A stretch of 64,000 nt of DNA. Origin: Chamaesiphon sp041738715 (GTDB taxonomy: Bacteria; Cyanobacteriota; Cyanobacteriia; Cyanobacteriales; Chamaesiphonaceae). A program made the translations under genes and the position numbers. Positions within the stretch are counted from its first letter, which is position 1. Every line of letters starts with the position of its first letter. The stretch covers positions 17,674-81,673 of the forward strand of contig JBGSPI010000138.1 in the NCBI GenBank assembly GCA_041738715.1, read 5' to 3'. Positions 1-7,492 of this stretch are shown here, piece after piece. Below the pieces are notes generated by a model, which saw only the letters and a list, made by a program, of their open reading frames with translations, was not told the origin of the DNA and ran no database searches.

Positions 1-1094
1 AGCATTTCGGCAATTTGCAAATTTTCTAGGGACAGATGTTTTGCTTCCCGCAGTTTATGCCAAACAGAACGAGACATTAACAGCGTGTGTTTGACTCGCT
101 GGGCACCAATTTGTTGGAAGTATTCTTCCCGCTCCGGTTGATAGTCGGCAGAAACTAGTTGCAGTGATTGAGGGGGTAGGTACTGGCAGGATCTAGCTAG
201 TTGAGCCATTAGCTCTGGGTAGAGCCATGTGTAGGCAGGATGCACAGTCAATTCTGCTTGGTGTGGTCGGTTGCTTGTATCACCTGATGCGCTGTTATCG
301 CAATTCAAGGACAATCGATAATAGCCGATTGCCGCTTTGCGTTGAGTTTCAAATACATAATTACTAATAGATTGGGTCTGCCGAAGCCATTCTTTGACTT
401 TACCAACCATTGTTTGGACGAGATTATTTTTGAAATCGTGGATTTGGCGATCGAAAACCTGCCGAAGTAGAGGCGGCATCGCGACAGTATCCAACTGGTA
501 GATCAATTGCGCGTCGGTATTTCTAACGGGGAGGAGATTGGGTAGATCCGGCTCACGCTGTGCTAACTCTTGGAGCAGTTCGGGGGCGGTTTCCCAGTAG
601 GTAAGATGTGCCAACGGTTGAAAACCATTTTGCCGATAGAGTGCTAGGGCAGAATTATCATTCACATCCACTTCTATCACCCAGGTACTAGCTTCGACAA
701 TATGCTCGAAACAGTAGCGCAACAACTGGGAGCCAATATCATTTTTCCCCGCAACTTGTTCGGGGGTGAGGGATTGACTATCGATCGACACCCATTCTAC
801 ATGCCAAGTGCTGCGGGTGCGATTGAACGGAGATACTCGGATTGCACCACGCACTTGCTGTTCGCATTCAGCAACTAGTACACAGCGATCTGTCAAGTGG
901 GGTGTTGGCAGAATGTTGAGAAACTTCAACGGTGCATACCACCGGGTCATTTGTCTTAAAAGTTGTTCGATCTGTTCTTGTGCAGCGCGATCGGTAATAG
1001 TGGGTTGTTGACATAAGCTAGCGATCGCCTCAATATCTCGATATTGCAGCGGACGAACGATCGTCTGAGATTTAGATCCATTGGTCGCAGCCAT
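1..1094 (-). CDS. Tandem GNAT-family N-acetyltransferase, 3' end outside window
   Basis: Reading the minus strand from the ATG at 1094 gives an open frame to the window edge (364 codons, no stop), so the C-terminus is missing. The first half is a GNAT acetyltransferase domain: an IRVSPF-type strand, a stretch before the helix with VAGKNDIGSQLLRYCFE, then EVDVNDNSALALYRQNGFQPL, the usual acetyl-CoA-binding helix and final strand. The second half (from about residue 190) looks like a second, more divergent GNAT fold ending in a YFQQIGAQRVKHTLLMSR-like segment. Double-GNAT proteins of this size are common in cyanobacteria; the substrate is unknown. It lies 360 bp downstream of the HEAT gene on the same strand, separated by repeats, so it probably has its own promoter. 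Confidence 0.8.
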   Translation of the reverse strand, partial: MAATNGSKSQTIVRPLQYRDIEAIASLCQQPTITDRAAQEQIEQLLRQMTRWYAPLKFLNILPTPHLTDRCVLVAECEQQVRGAIRVSPFNRTRSTWHVEWVSIDSQSLTPEQVAGKNDIGSQLLRYCFEHIVEASTWVIEVDVNDNSALALYRQNGFQPLAHLTYWETAPELLQELAQREPDLPNLLPVRNTDAQLIYQLDTVAMPPLLRQVFDRQIHDFKNNLVQTMVGKVKEWLRQTQSISNYVFETQRKAAIGYYRLSLNCDNSASGDTSNRPHQAELTVHPAYTWLYPELMAQLARSCQYLPPQSLQLVSADYQPEREEYFQQIGAQRVKHTLLMSRSVWHKLREAKHLSLENLQIAEM

Positions 1095-1193
1095 TATATA
1101 TCCCTTGTCAACCTAGAGGTTAGTACTACTATAACTCGATTTTAGGCATTTCAGAAAGGGGTAAATATCTGTTTTTGCAATTCCAATTTCCAA

Positions 1194-1234
1194 GATCTCA
1201 ACTTCGATCTGATCTTCAGATCGAAGTTGAGATC
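1194..1234. repeat. Perfect 19-bp inverted repeat, 3-nt loop
   Basis: Positions 1194-1212 are exactly complementary to 1216-1234, with a TCT loop. It lies between two minus-strand genes. No T-run follows on either strand, so it is not a standard intrinsic terminator. It could be a transcript-stabilising hairpin, an operator for the GNAT gene or a dispersed palindrome. Confidence 0.8.
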
Positions 1235-1279
1235 GCCACTGTCAAGGTAATCAGTACCGCTTGAGATGCAAAGTCCGCA

Positions 1280-1400
1280 CTGTCTCCTTCTCTGCGAGAC
1301 GCTGTGCCTCCGGCAGGCCGCCAACACGAACGGAGAGGCCCCGCCAACGACAAGTGCGCTTCGACAAGCTCAGTGCTCAGTTAGAGCTATGCGGACTAAT
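1280..1400. repeat. Degenerate GC-rich cyanobacterial repeat cluster
   Basis: The sequence holds blocks of the type GAGACGCTGTGCCTCCGGCA, GCCGCCAACACGAACGGAGA and CTTCGACAAGCTCAGTGCTC. Similar pieces occur at 11444-11486 and inside tnpB at 63736-63764. These match the general look of short palindromic repeats dispersed in cyanobacterial genomes. The short open frame that crosses it shows no protein-like composition, so this stretch is treated as non-coding. Confidence 0.5.
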
Positions 1401-1454
1401 CAAAAAACAGACTAACAACCTTGACGATTGCGTTGAAACTGGTGAATTTGCGAC

Positions 1455-2333
1455 CTAATCCTCTGCTTGATTTTCGATTTTGGCGATCGCTAATTTGGCG
1501 AGAATCCTAACTGGTTCGAGTTCGTCGCCCAGAGCAGCTTGGAGAGGCACCAGTGCGGATCGATCGCCCAATTTGCCCAAGGAGACAGCAGCGGTGCGGC
1601 GGACTTCTCCATCGGGATCGTTTAGTGCCAGAATTAGGGGGGGAACGGCGGGAAGATAAGCTAATTTCCCCAGTGCGGAAGCTGCTTCCGATCGAACATT
1701 GGGATCTTTATCGCTGAGGATTTCGATCAGGATTTGATAAGATCGTTCATCGCTTCGATCTTGAGCTAAATGGGCGATCGCCCCAACAGCAGCACAGCGC
1801 ACATCGATCGAATCAGAGGCGATCGCATTCTCCAAATAAGGAGCCGCCTCCGGTCCAATAAATGCCAAAGCCCAGGCGGCATGACCTTTCGTACTTTCAG
1901 GTTGAGTAGGATCGGCTAAAATTTCTAGCAGGGCTGAGACAGAGGCTTCGCCCGTGCGGGCGAGGGCACCAACTGCCGAACCTCTGACAACTGTATCCTC
2001 ATCATTGAGCAGTGCGTATACCAAGCTGGGCACAGCAGTAGGATCACCAATTAGAGTTAGGGTTTTGCCAGCCGCCCGCCGCACGACTGGATTAGGATGA
2101 TTTAATAAAGCCTCAATCAGAAATGGTGTAGCTGATTCACCAATTTCGCCGAGTGTCTCGGCAAATTGGAGCCTTACAATCCCCCGAGAATCACCCAAAC
2201 ACTCGACCAATTGTTTTAGGACTGTGTGATTACTGAGATCGAATGTATCGAGACTGATTTGCTCGGTAATCGATCTCATCAGAGCATCAGTTTCGGCATG
2301 ATCTAACAAAACAGGTGTATCTTCAGATTTCAT
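1455..2333 (-). CDS. HEAT-repeat protein of the phycobilin lyase (CpcE/IaiH-like) superfamily
   Basis: The 292-residue protein is built almost wholly of HEAT/PBS-lyase repeats of about 30 residues with the recurring pattern D..VR..AA.ALG..G...A...L, from about residue 45 to the end. Such proteins include chromophore lyases (CpcE, PecE), NblB and IaiH; repeats alone cannot separate these. The lack of a cpcF-like partner on the same strand argues against a classical heterodimeric lyase, and a scaffold or Fe-S-linked role (IaiH-like) is equally possible. The start is 5 bp after the stop of the small coiled-coil gene, so the two are very probably co-transcribed. Confidence 0.75.
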   Translation of the reverse strand: MKSEDTPVLLDHAETDALMRSITEQISLDTFDLSNHTVLKQLVECLGDSRGIVRLQFAETLGEIGESATPFLIEALLNHPNPVVRRAAGKTLTLIGDPTAVPSLVYALLNDEDTVVRGSAVGALARTGEASVSALLEILADPTQPESTKGHAAWALAFIGPEAAPYLENAIASDSIDVRCAAVGAIAHLAQDRSDERSYQILIEILSDKDPNVRSEAASALGKLAYLPAVPPLILALNDPDGEVRRTAAVSLGKLGDRSALVPLQAALGDELEPVRILAKLAIAKIENQAED

Positions 2334-2338
2334 GTCAA

Positions 2339-2575
2339 TTAATTACTTGCAGTCAGTGCAGCTAGACGAGTGTGAAGATCTGCCATCATCGCATCAATTT
2401 TGGCAAGTTCTGGCTCAATTTGGGCCATCGACTTAGCTTTGGGCAGTTTAGCCTTTTGGATTGTTTCCAGAGTGTCATTGACTAATCGATCGCGATATTT
2501 CTGGAGTTCAATGATAATTTCTTCTAGTTCGACAGCCGTAACCTGCTCTGTAGTAGTTTCAGTTGAGTCAGACAT
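2339..2575 (-). CDS. Small conserved-looking coiled-coil protein
   Basis: This 78-residue, acidic, all-helical protein has two heptad-rich stretches (about residues 15-45 and 55-74) separated by LPKAKSM. There is no signal peptide, membrane segment or known catalytic motif. It is the first gene of a two-gene operon with the HEAT-repeat protein and diverges from a second HEAT-repeat gene at 2716, so it may be a partner or adaptor of one of them. I do not recognise the family. Confidence 0.6.
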   Translation of the reverse strand: MSDSTETTTEQVTAVELEEIIIELQKYRDRLVNDTLETIQKAKLPKAKSMAQIEPELAKIDAMMADLHTRLAALTASN

Positions 2576-2679
2576 TGTTAAATGGTTCCTAAAAATTATT
2601 ATTTTATAACTGCGCAGAATTGAGGTTTTAGCACTCGATCATAAATCTTCTCAGATCCCGTTACCAAGTGGTACAGCTT

Positions 2680-2709
2680 TTGATTACAGTAGGTAAAGAT
2701 GTTTATAAT
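2680..2709 (+). promoter_or_regulatory. Sigma70-type promoter, possibly giving a leaderless mRNA
   Basis: TTGATT (2680-2685), an 18-bp spacer and a perfect TATAAT (2704-2709). Transcription would start about 7 bp downstream, at or next to the ATG at 2716. That argues against the longer in-frame start at 2668, which would lie upstream of the promoter. Confidence 0.5.
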
Positions 2710-2715
2710 GTTGTT

Positions 2716-3378
2716 ATGGAATTGCCGGAAATTGAAGCTGCGCTAAGTAATCCTGACTTTCAATATCGTCTCAAAGCGATTTCGGCTCTGAAAGATTACG
2801 ATCAGGACACAGCTATTCCAATTTTAGTTGGTCAACTTCACGACACAGAATTCTTAGTCCGATCTTTTGTTGCCAGAGGTTTAGGACAACACCAGAGCGC
2901 GGCATCTTTTGCCGCGCTGTTGGAAATGAGCAAATTTGACGATACTCCCAATGTCCGCGCGGAAGCTGCCAATTCCCTATCACTATTTGGCAAGGTCTCA
3001 ATTTCCCACTTAGTTTCGGTATTTTGTCAAGACGATCATTGGTTAGTGCGGCGGAGTATTCTCGCAGCTTTGGAAGAGCTAGATTGTCCCGCTGAATTGG
3101 TCGAAATCTGCACTGAAGCCCTCGCTGGCGAAGATTTAGCAGTTAAAGAGGCGGCGATCGATTGTTTAGGTTCTCTCGCTAATACCAGTCACCACGGATC
3201 TGTCCTCGCCCAATTACTGGTTCTGACTCAATCTGATGACCCTCGACTGCGGACTAGAGTTGCCTATGCACTGCAAAAATTTGACGAACCTCAAGCACAA
3301 GAAGCTCTCCTCGAACTTCGACAAGACTCAAATCGCCAGGTTGTGGCGGCGGCTCTAGAAAATCTGTTTCGTCAATAG
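2716..3378 (+). CDS. HEAT-repeat protein, PBS lyase/NblB-like
   Basis: From the ATG at 2716 this encodes 220 residues of HEAT repeats (ISALKDYD..AIPIL, LVRSFVARGLG, NVRAEAANSLSLFG, LVRRSILAALEEL and so on). Length and repeat style resemble NblB and CpcF-class proteins, which act in phycobilisome degradation or bilin attachment; which of these applies cannot be told from the repeats. An upstream in-frame start at 2668 would add 16 residues of different composition and lies before the TATAAT box, so 2716 is preferred. It is divergent from the coiled-coil/HEAT operon on the minus strand. Confidence 0.7.
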   Translation: MELPEIEAALSNPDFQYRLKAISALKDYDQDTAIPILVGQLHDTEFLVRSFVARGLGQHQSAASFAALLEMSKFDDTPNVRAEAANSLSLFGKVSISHLVSVFCQDDHWLVRRSILAALEELDCPAELVEICTEALAGEDLAVKEAAIDCLGSLANTSHHGSVLAQLLVLTQSDDPRLRTRVAYALQKFDEPQAQEALLELRQDSNRQVVAAALENLFRQ

Positions 3379-3388
3379 CCACGGACGA

Positions 3389-3514
3389 TTAGGATTCTAC
3401 TCTATCGAGTTCGTCGAGTATTTCCAAACCTCTCGCCGCTCTAGCCTTGAATCGATTGTAGGTGTCAAACTCGACTAAAGCCACTGTAGTGCCCTTCAAT
3501 AATTTTGTTGACAC
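3389..3514 (-). pseudogene. Possible small ORF or gene-end remnant
   Basis: A GTG at 3514 opens a 41-residue frame ending in a charged helix (FKARAARGLEILDELDRVES). Just upstream, in a different frame, the strand reads LKALAASQGVSVNKII and then a stop. Together they look like the end of a small helical, antitoxin-like protein broken by a frameshift. The family is not recognised, and a chance ORF cannot be excluded. Confidence 0.22.
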
Positions 3515-3575
3515 TCACACCTTGGCTAGCGGCTAAAGCCTTCAGGCAAGGTTCTAGATATTTGTAGAAACACGG

Positions 3576-3598
3576 AAACCCCGCTATAAGCGAGGTTT
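3576..3598 (+). terminator. Hairpin, probable terminator
   Basis: AAACCCCGCT / AGCGAGGTTT pair around a 3-nt loop with one mismatch, followed by TTTTG. It lies 200 bp after the plus-strand HEAT gene and next to tRNA-Cys. It also resembles the CCCCG...CGGGG subterminal hairpins of the IS605-type element at the right of the window. Confidence 0.45.
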
Positions 3599-3605
3599 TG
3601 ATTAA

Positions 3606-3677
<72 letters not shown>

Positions 3678-3754
3678 ATGTAACAGTTTGGTTCGTGTAC
3701 TCAACGAGTATATCATACTTGCGGAGCTAAATCGGAGCTAAACGACACAGTGGG

Positions 3755-3910
3755 TTAAATGTAATTTAGGTAATCCAATGTTTTGTGCAACAATAATGTT
3801 GCGACTGGGGTTAGCGACGACCATGTAGCTATCTCATTGTCGCCAATTAAATAACCGTTATCATCATAGCGCGATATTTGCTCTAGGTAAAGATTGAGTA
3901 TTTTCACCAT
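3755..3910 (-). CDS. Hypothetical small ORF
   Basis: An ATG at 3910 gives 51 residues (NLYLEQISRYDDNGYL..., then a hydrophobic-aromatic tail). The composition is protein-like, but no family is recognised and no clear Shine-Dalgarno site is seen. It is the only candidate gene in the 440 bp between tRNA-Cys and the SLBB gene, and may be a chance frame. Confidence 0.2.
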   Translation of the reverse strand: MVKILNLYLEQISRYDDNGYLIGDNEIATWSSLTPVATLLLHKTLDYLNYI

Positions 3911-4117
3911 AATATAGGAACATTCCAGGAGTAAAGATATCTGGGGCGGGGAACACCCAATCACTGAATAACGTCTGCGATCGAGATAAGATGGAGAAAA
4001 AATTGACCAAATCGCTAGTACGATGAGGGGTAATTTCAGACTAAAATCCTTTAAAAGTACGAGAAAAGACTGAAGGTAAAACTAGACTTCAAGGCTTAAA
4101 CTAGTTATTGAAGACCA

Positions 4118-6001
4118 ATGCAATCACAACCACTATCTAAATCTTCTATGAATACTGCTAGTTTGCGGACTTACATTTACAAAAGTCTGATCCTTGGGTT
4201 GGTTCCAGTGATGGCGATTGCCAGCCTGCCATCGGTCGGTTTGACAGCACCATCCAAAGCACGTAAGCCGCAGACTCCAGCTAGATCTACGAATATTAGA
4301 CCGATCGATCGAACTTCTATTCCCCAAGGTGCTTTCGCCGACTCTTACACCCTCGGTCCAGGCGATAGGTTACGGGTAGATATTTTCAATGTCCCAGAAT
4401 ACAGTGGTGAATTTTCAATTCTGGCTGATGGCACAATTAACTTACCAGTAGTTGGTGCTGTCCCGATCCAAGGACAAACCATCCAACGAGCTTCTAGCGC
4501 ACTCACTGGTTATTTTTCTCGATACGTTAAACGTCCTCTCGTCACTATTAGTCTGCTAGCTCCCCGTCCTGTTCAAGTTGCCATTGCGGGAGAAATCAGT
4601 CGGGCGGGGTCTTATACTGTGCCCTTTACGCTAGAAAACCGCAAATTCCCCACCATCAGCCAAATCATCCAACTAGCTGGCGGAACTAATCAAACTGCTA
4701 ACTTACGGCAAGTTCAAGTCCGTCGTGCTTCTACGGGCCGAGTGGTTTCCGTCAATATTTTCGATGTCCTCCAACGGGGGAATACCGCACAAGATATCAG
4801 TTTGCGCGATGGCGATACAATTTTCATCCCGCGATCGGAAAACGTTAGTTCTGCCGACCTCCTCCGAGTATCCGGTTCCAATCTAGCTAACCAAGATGCC
4901 GCAATTAAGGTTGCAGTTGTGGGTGAAGTTGGCAAACCAGGAACGTATACCCTTAGAGGTGAATCCAGCCCATCAGGTGGTTCGGCAGCAATAGGAGCAC
5001 GTGTCTCACCACCCACCCTGACAGAAGCAATTAAAATTGCTGGGGGAAGTACAGCTTCTGCCGACTTGACAAAGATTCGCGTCCGCCGCAACACCCGTAC
5101 TGGTCCCGGTCAAACCTTGCCGATCAATTTGTTAAGCCTACTACAATCTGGCGATTTCAGTCAGGATATCGTGCTTCAGGATGGAGATACGATCGTCCTC
5201 CCCACCAGTTCGGGAGTTAGTACCGCGAATAGTAGCTTGATTGCTGCATCTAATTTAGGTCCTCAATCAATCAGTCCAGTTAAAGTGGTCGTAGTTGGTG
5301 AAGTCAATCGTCCAGGTACTTACACAGTCCAAGGTGCCGCAAATACTACCAATAACAATACTCAATTAACTGGAACTGTCGCCCTACCCACCGTTACCCA
5401 AGCAATTCAAGCCGCAGCGGGAATTAAACCGACAGCCGATATTCGGCAGATTCAATTGATTCGGACCACCAGATCTGGCGAGCAGAAAATCGCGCTCAAT
5501 CTGTTTAAACTGCTCCAGCAAGGGGATACAAATCAAGATATCATCCTCCAAGAAGGTGATCGAATTTTCATTCCCCTCGCCACCAATAGCAGTGCCCAGG
5601 ATGTTGATTTAATCGCATCCTCGACATTCTCGCCTGCCACAATTCGAGTTAATGTGATCGGTGAAATATCTACCAAATTTCCCAAGGGTCAACTCGGTTC
5701 CCTTGAAATGCCACCCAACACAACTCTCAACCAAGCAATCTTGATTGCTGGTGGCTTTGACAATGTGCGAGCGAATAAGAGCGAAGTTGACTTCATTCGA
5801 CTCAATCCTAATGGCACTGTCACAAAACGGATGATTAAGCTCAATTTTGCCAAGGGAATTGATCCTGAAAGTAACCCTCGACTCCAGAACAACGATACAA
5901 TCGTGATCGGTCGATCGAACCTAACGCGGATTGGCGATGGCTTCAGTTCGATTCTTAGCCCCTTTACTGGTTTATTCAGTATCTTCAATATCTTGAGATA
6001 G
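4118..6001 (+). CDS. Polysaccharide biosynthesis/export protein with SLBB domains (Wza-like)
   Basis: This 627-residue protein has an N-terminal hydrophobic segment (about residues 20-43) consistent with a signal sequence. A Poly_export domain follows (YTLGPGDRLRVDIFNVPE... at about 76-160), then several SLBB repeats, each starting like VVVVGEVNRPGTYT and ending LQDGDTIVLP (four such repeats, to about residue 600). Wza-family proteins form the outer-membrane or periplasmic channel for capsule or exopolysaccharide. A second possible start lies at 4148. No other export genes are adjacent. A hairpin at 6011-6045 probably ends transcription. Confidence 0.9.
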   Translation: MQSQPLSKSSMNTASLRTYIYKSLILGLVPVMAIASLPSVGLTAPSKARKPQTPARSTNIRPIDRTSIPQGAFADSYTLGPGDRLRVDIFNVPEYSGEFSILADGTINLPVVGAVPIQGQTIQRASSALTGYFSRYVKRPLVTISLLAPRPVQVAIAGEISRAGSYTVPFTLENRKFPTISQIIQLAGGTNQTANLRQVQVRRASTGRVVSVNIFDVLQRGNTAQDISLRDGDTIFIPRSENVSSADLLRVSGSNLANQDAAIKVAVVGEVGKPGTYTLRGESSPSGGSAAIGARVSPPTLTEAIKIAGGSTASADLTKIRVRRNTRTGPGQTLPINLLSLLQSGDFSQDIVLQDGDTIVLPTSSGVSTANSSLIAASNLGPQSISPVKVVVVGEVNRPGTYTVQGAANTTNNNTQLTGTVALPTVTQAIQAAAGIKPTADIRQIQLIRTTRSGEQKIALNLFKLLQQGDTNQDIILQEGDRIFIPLATNSSAQDVDLIASSTFSPATIRVNVIGEISTKFPKGQLGSLEMPPNTTLNQAILIAGGFDNVRANKSEVDFIRLNPNGTVTKRMIKLNFAKGIDPESNPRLQNNDTIVIGRSNLTRIGDGFSSILSPFTGLFSIFNILR

Positions 6002-6010
6002 GGGAATTGA

Positions 6011-6045
6011 GATGGGTGGGTTTTGATTCCGCTCAACCCACCATC
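6011..6045 (+). terminator. Hairpin after the SLBB gene; member of a dispersed hairpin family
   Basis: GATGGGTGGGTT pairs with AACCCACCATC (one bulged G). Read on the minus strand, the core GGGTTGAGC...AAAACCC matches hairpins at 18465-18497 and 43760-43784, including loop bases. Confidence 0.6.
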
Positions 6046-6119
6046 ATGTCACTAGCTACTCAAGTAGCGATCGACGATAATAGATAGTTGGTCTGCCCGT
6101 TCGGTTTGTCTAAATTGCT

Positions 6120-6599
6120 ATGAATACGAGTAACTTGCGAGACCTATACCAACAGGTCATCCTCGAACACTACAAAAAGCCGAAACATCGCGGCAAAATC
6201 GATCCAGCCGATCGCTATCAGAAAGGACATAATCCCTCCTGTGGTGATACGATCGAGTTGACCGTGCAGTTAGATCCTACTGGCGAACGGATTTCTGATG
6301 TCAAATTTCAAGGCGAAGGTTGTGCGATTGCTATGGCTTCAGTCGATTTGATGGCAGGAGCTTTACCTGGAAAAACAATCGCTGAGGCTTTGGATCTGGT
6401 TCAAGTTTTTCAAGGAATGATGAAAGGCGAAGCTGAATTTCCCAAGGAACAGCGCAAACTAAATGTGATGCAAGGAGTGGCTCAGTTTCCGGTGCGGATT
6501 AAATGTGCAAACCTCGGCTGGCATACACTTAGAGCGGCACTCCAAATGAATGGAGAGGCAAAAGTTGCGGATTTTATTAGCAATGAGGGTGAATCGTGA
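6120..6599 (+). CDS. sufU: SufU-type Fe-S cluster assembly protein
   Basis: A 159-residue protein of the SufU/IscU fold. The three cluster- or zinc-ligand cysteines are in place: C41 in NPSCGD (with D43), C68 in GEGCAIA, and C129 in IKCANLGWHTL. The 18-21-residue SufU-specific insert between the second and third cysteines (GMMKGE region) distinguishes it from IscU. It acts as sulfur acceptor and zinc protein working with a SufS-type desulfurase. Its stop overlaps the GTG start of ycf51 (GTGA), so the two are translationally coupled. Confidence 0.92.
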   Translation: MNTSNLRDLYQQVILEHYKKPKHRGKIDPADRYQKGHNPSCGDTIELTVQLDPTGERISDVKFQGEGCAIAMASVDLMAGALPGKTIAEALDLVQVFQGMMKGEAEFPKEQRKLNVMQGVAQFPVRIKCANLGWHTLRAALQMNGEAKVADFISNEGES

Positions 6600-7114
6600 T
6601 TACAACTGCTGAATTTTTTCAATATTGCCAATGGGCGGGAATTGCTACTCTAGCTTTTGCGGCGATCACGATTCTCGCGATTGTGCTAAATTGGTCATTT
6701 CGCTACAGATTGGTAGGGGCGACAGGATTTATGGGGGTACTGACTGCTGGCTTATTTGCCCTGAGTTTAGTCCCAATCGTGCATACGACAGTTCCCGGTG
6801 CGCTACATTATTCATTAATTTACGATAATGGTAGCGATCGAGCGACAATTTCCGTCCCCACACCAATTAGTGAAACAGAATTGGATGCGACTTTACGTCA
6901 AGCCGCTGCTGATTTATATTCCTATGGTAGATCTGGTCAAGCAGACCGACAACTAAAAATTCGGGCTAGAACCGTAATCCATCCCCAACCTGGGTTATCA
7001 GAACCACTAGTATTAGGGGAAGTTACCCGTTCTTTGACAACGGGAACAGATCGAAGTCTAGATTTGCAGATCGATCGAGGTAATTTGGCTAAACTAGCGC
7101 AAACTCAGGGATAG
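6596..7114 (+). CDS. ycf51: Ycf51 family (DUF2518) membrane protein
   Basis: A 172-residue protein with two N-terminal membrane segments (about 10-32 and 40-62, containing RLVGATGFMGVLTAGLFALSL) and a soluble C-terminal domain (about 68-172). The RLVG.TGFMGVLT.GLFALSL stretch and the following YSLIYDNG motif are characteristic of Ycf51, a protein of cyanobacteria and some plastid genomes with unknown function. The start is GTG at 6596, overlapping the sufU stop. A hairpin terminator follows at 7143. Confidence 0.88.
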   Translation: MITTAEFFQYCQWAGIATLAFAAITILAIVLNWSFRYRLVGATGFMGVLTAGLFALSLVPIVHTTVPGALHYSLIYDNGSDRATISVPTPISETELDATLRQAAADLYSYGRSGQADRQLKIRARTVIHPQPGLSEPLVLGEVTRSLTTGTDRSLDLQIDRGNLAKLAQTQG

Positions 7115-7142
7115 AATCCAGTCGATCTAATTTGGTGGGATA

Positions 7143-7177
7143 AATGAGGAGACAATCTGATTGGTTGTCCCCTCATT
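7143..7177 (+). terminator. Intrinsic terminator after sufU-ycf51
   Basis: A 13-bp stem with one mismatch (AATGAGGAGACAA / TTGTCCCCTCATT), a 9-nt loop, then ATTTTAT. Beyond it, 7178-7492 shows only short frames on both strands that overlap each other, and no convincing gene. Confidence 0.8.
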
Positions 7178-7492
7178 ATTTTATACTCGATCGACTCAGG
7201 ATCGAAATCTATCGGCTAAATTAGGATCGAGTGGTTAGAGATAGATTCAATTGGGGAACAATATTGAGAGTTGCAACGATAGCTCCACTATCTAGTGAAC
7301 CGAGATTTATCGATCGACTAATTCCTGGTTCAACTAGAATTACCAATCTAGGATCTAGAACCAGAAATTTCTCACTAGCTTTTCTCCCCGAAATCGTGAG
7401 CATCTGTGGGTTATGCCCAGAAACTTCAGTCTTGGAGAATATTCTTAATGAGTTCATATAATTAAAATTTAGATATAAAGCTGGTCAACTTC

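Noticed and set aside
1261..1458. 65-codon plus-strand frame
   Set aside because: It runs through dispersed GC-rich repeats, with no protein-like pattern and no ribosome site.
2628..2636. TTAGCACTC, half of a CIRCE operator
   Set aside because: The matching GAGTGCTAA nine bases later is absent, and the neighbouring genes are not chaperones.
7221..7461. Overlapping frames on both strands before the repeat-protein gene
   Set aside because: The two frames are near mirror images in an intergenic region after a terminator; neither has a convincing start or composition.
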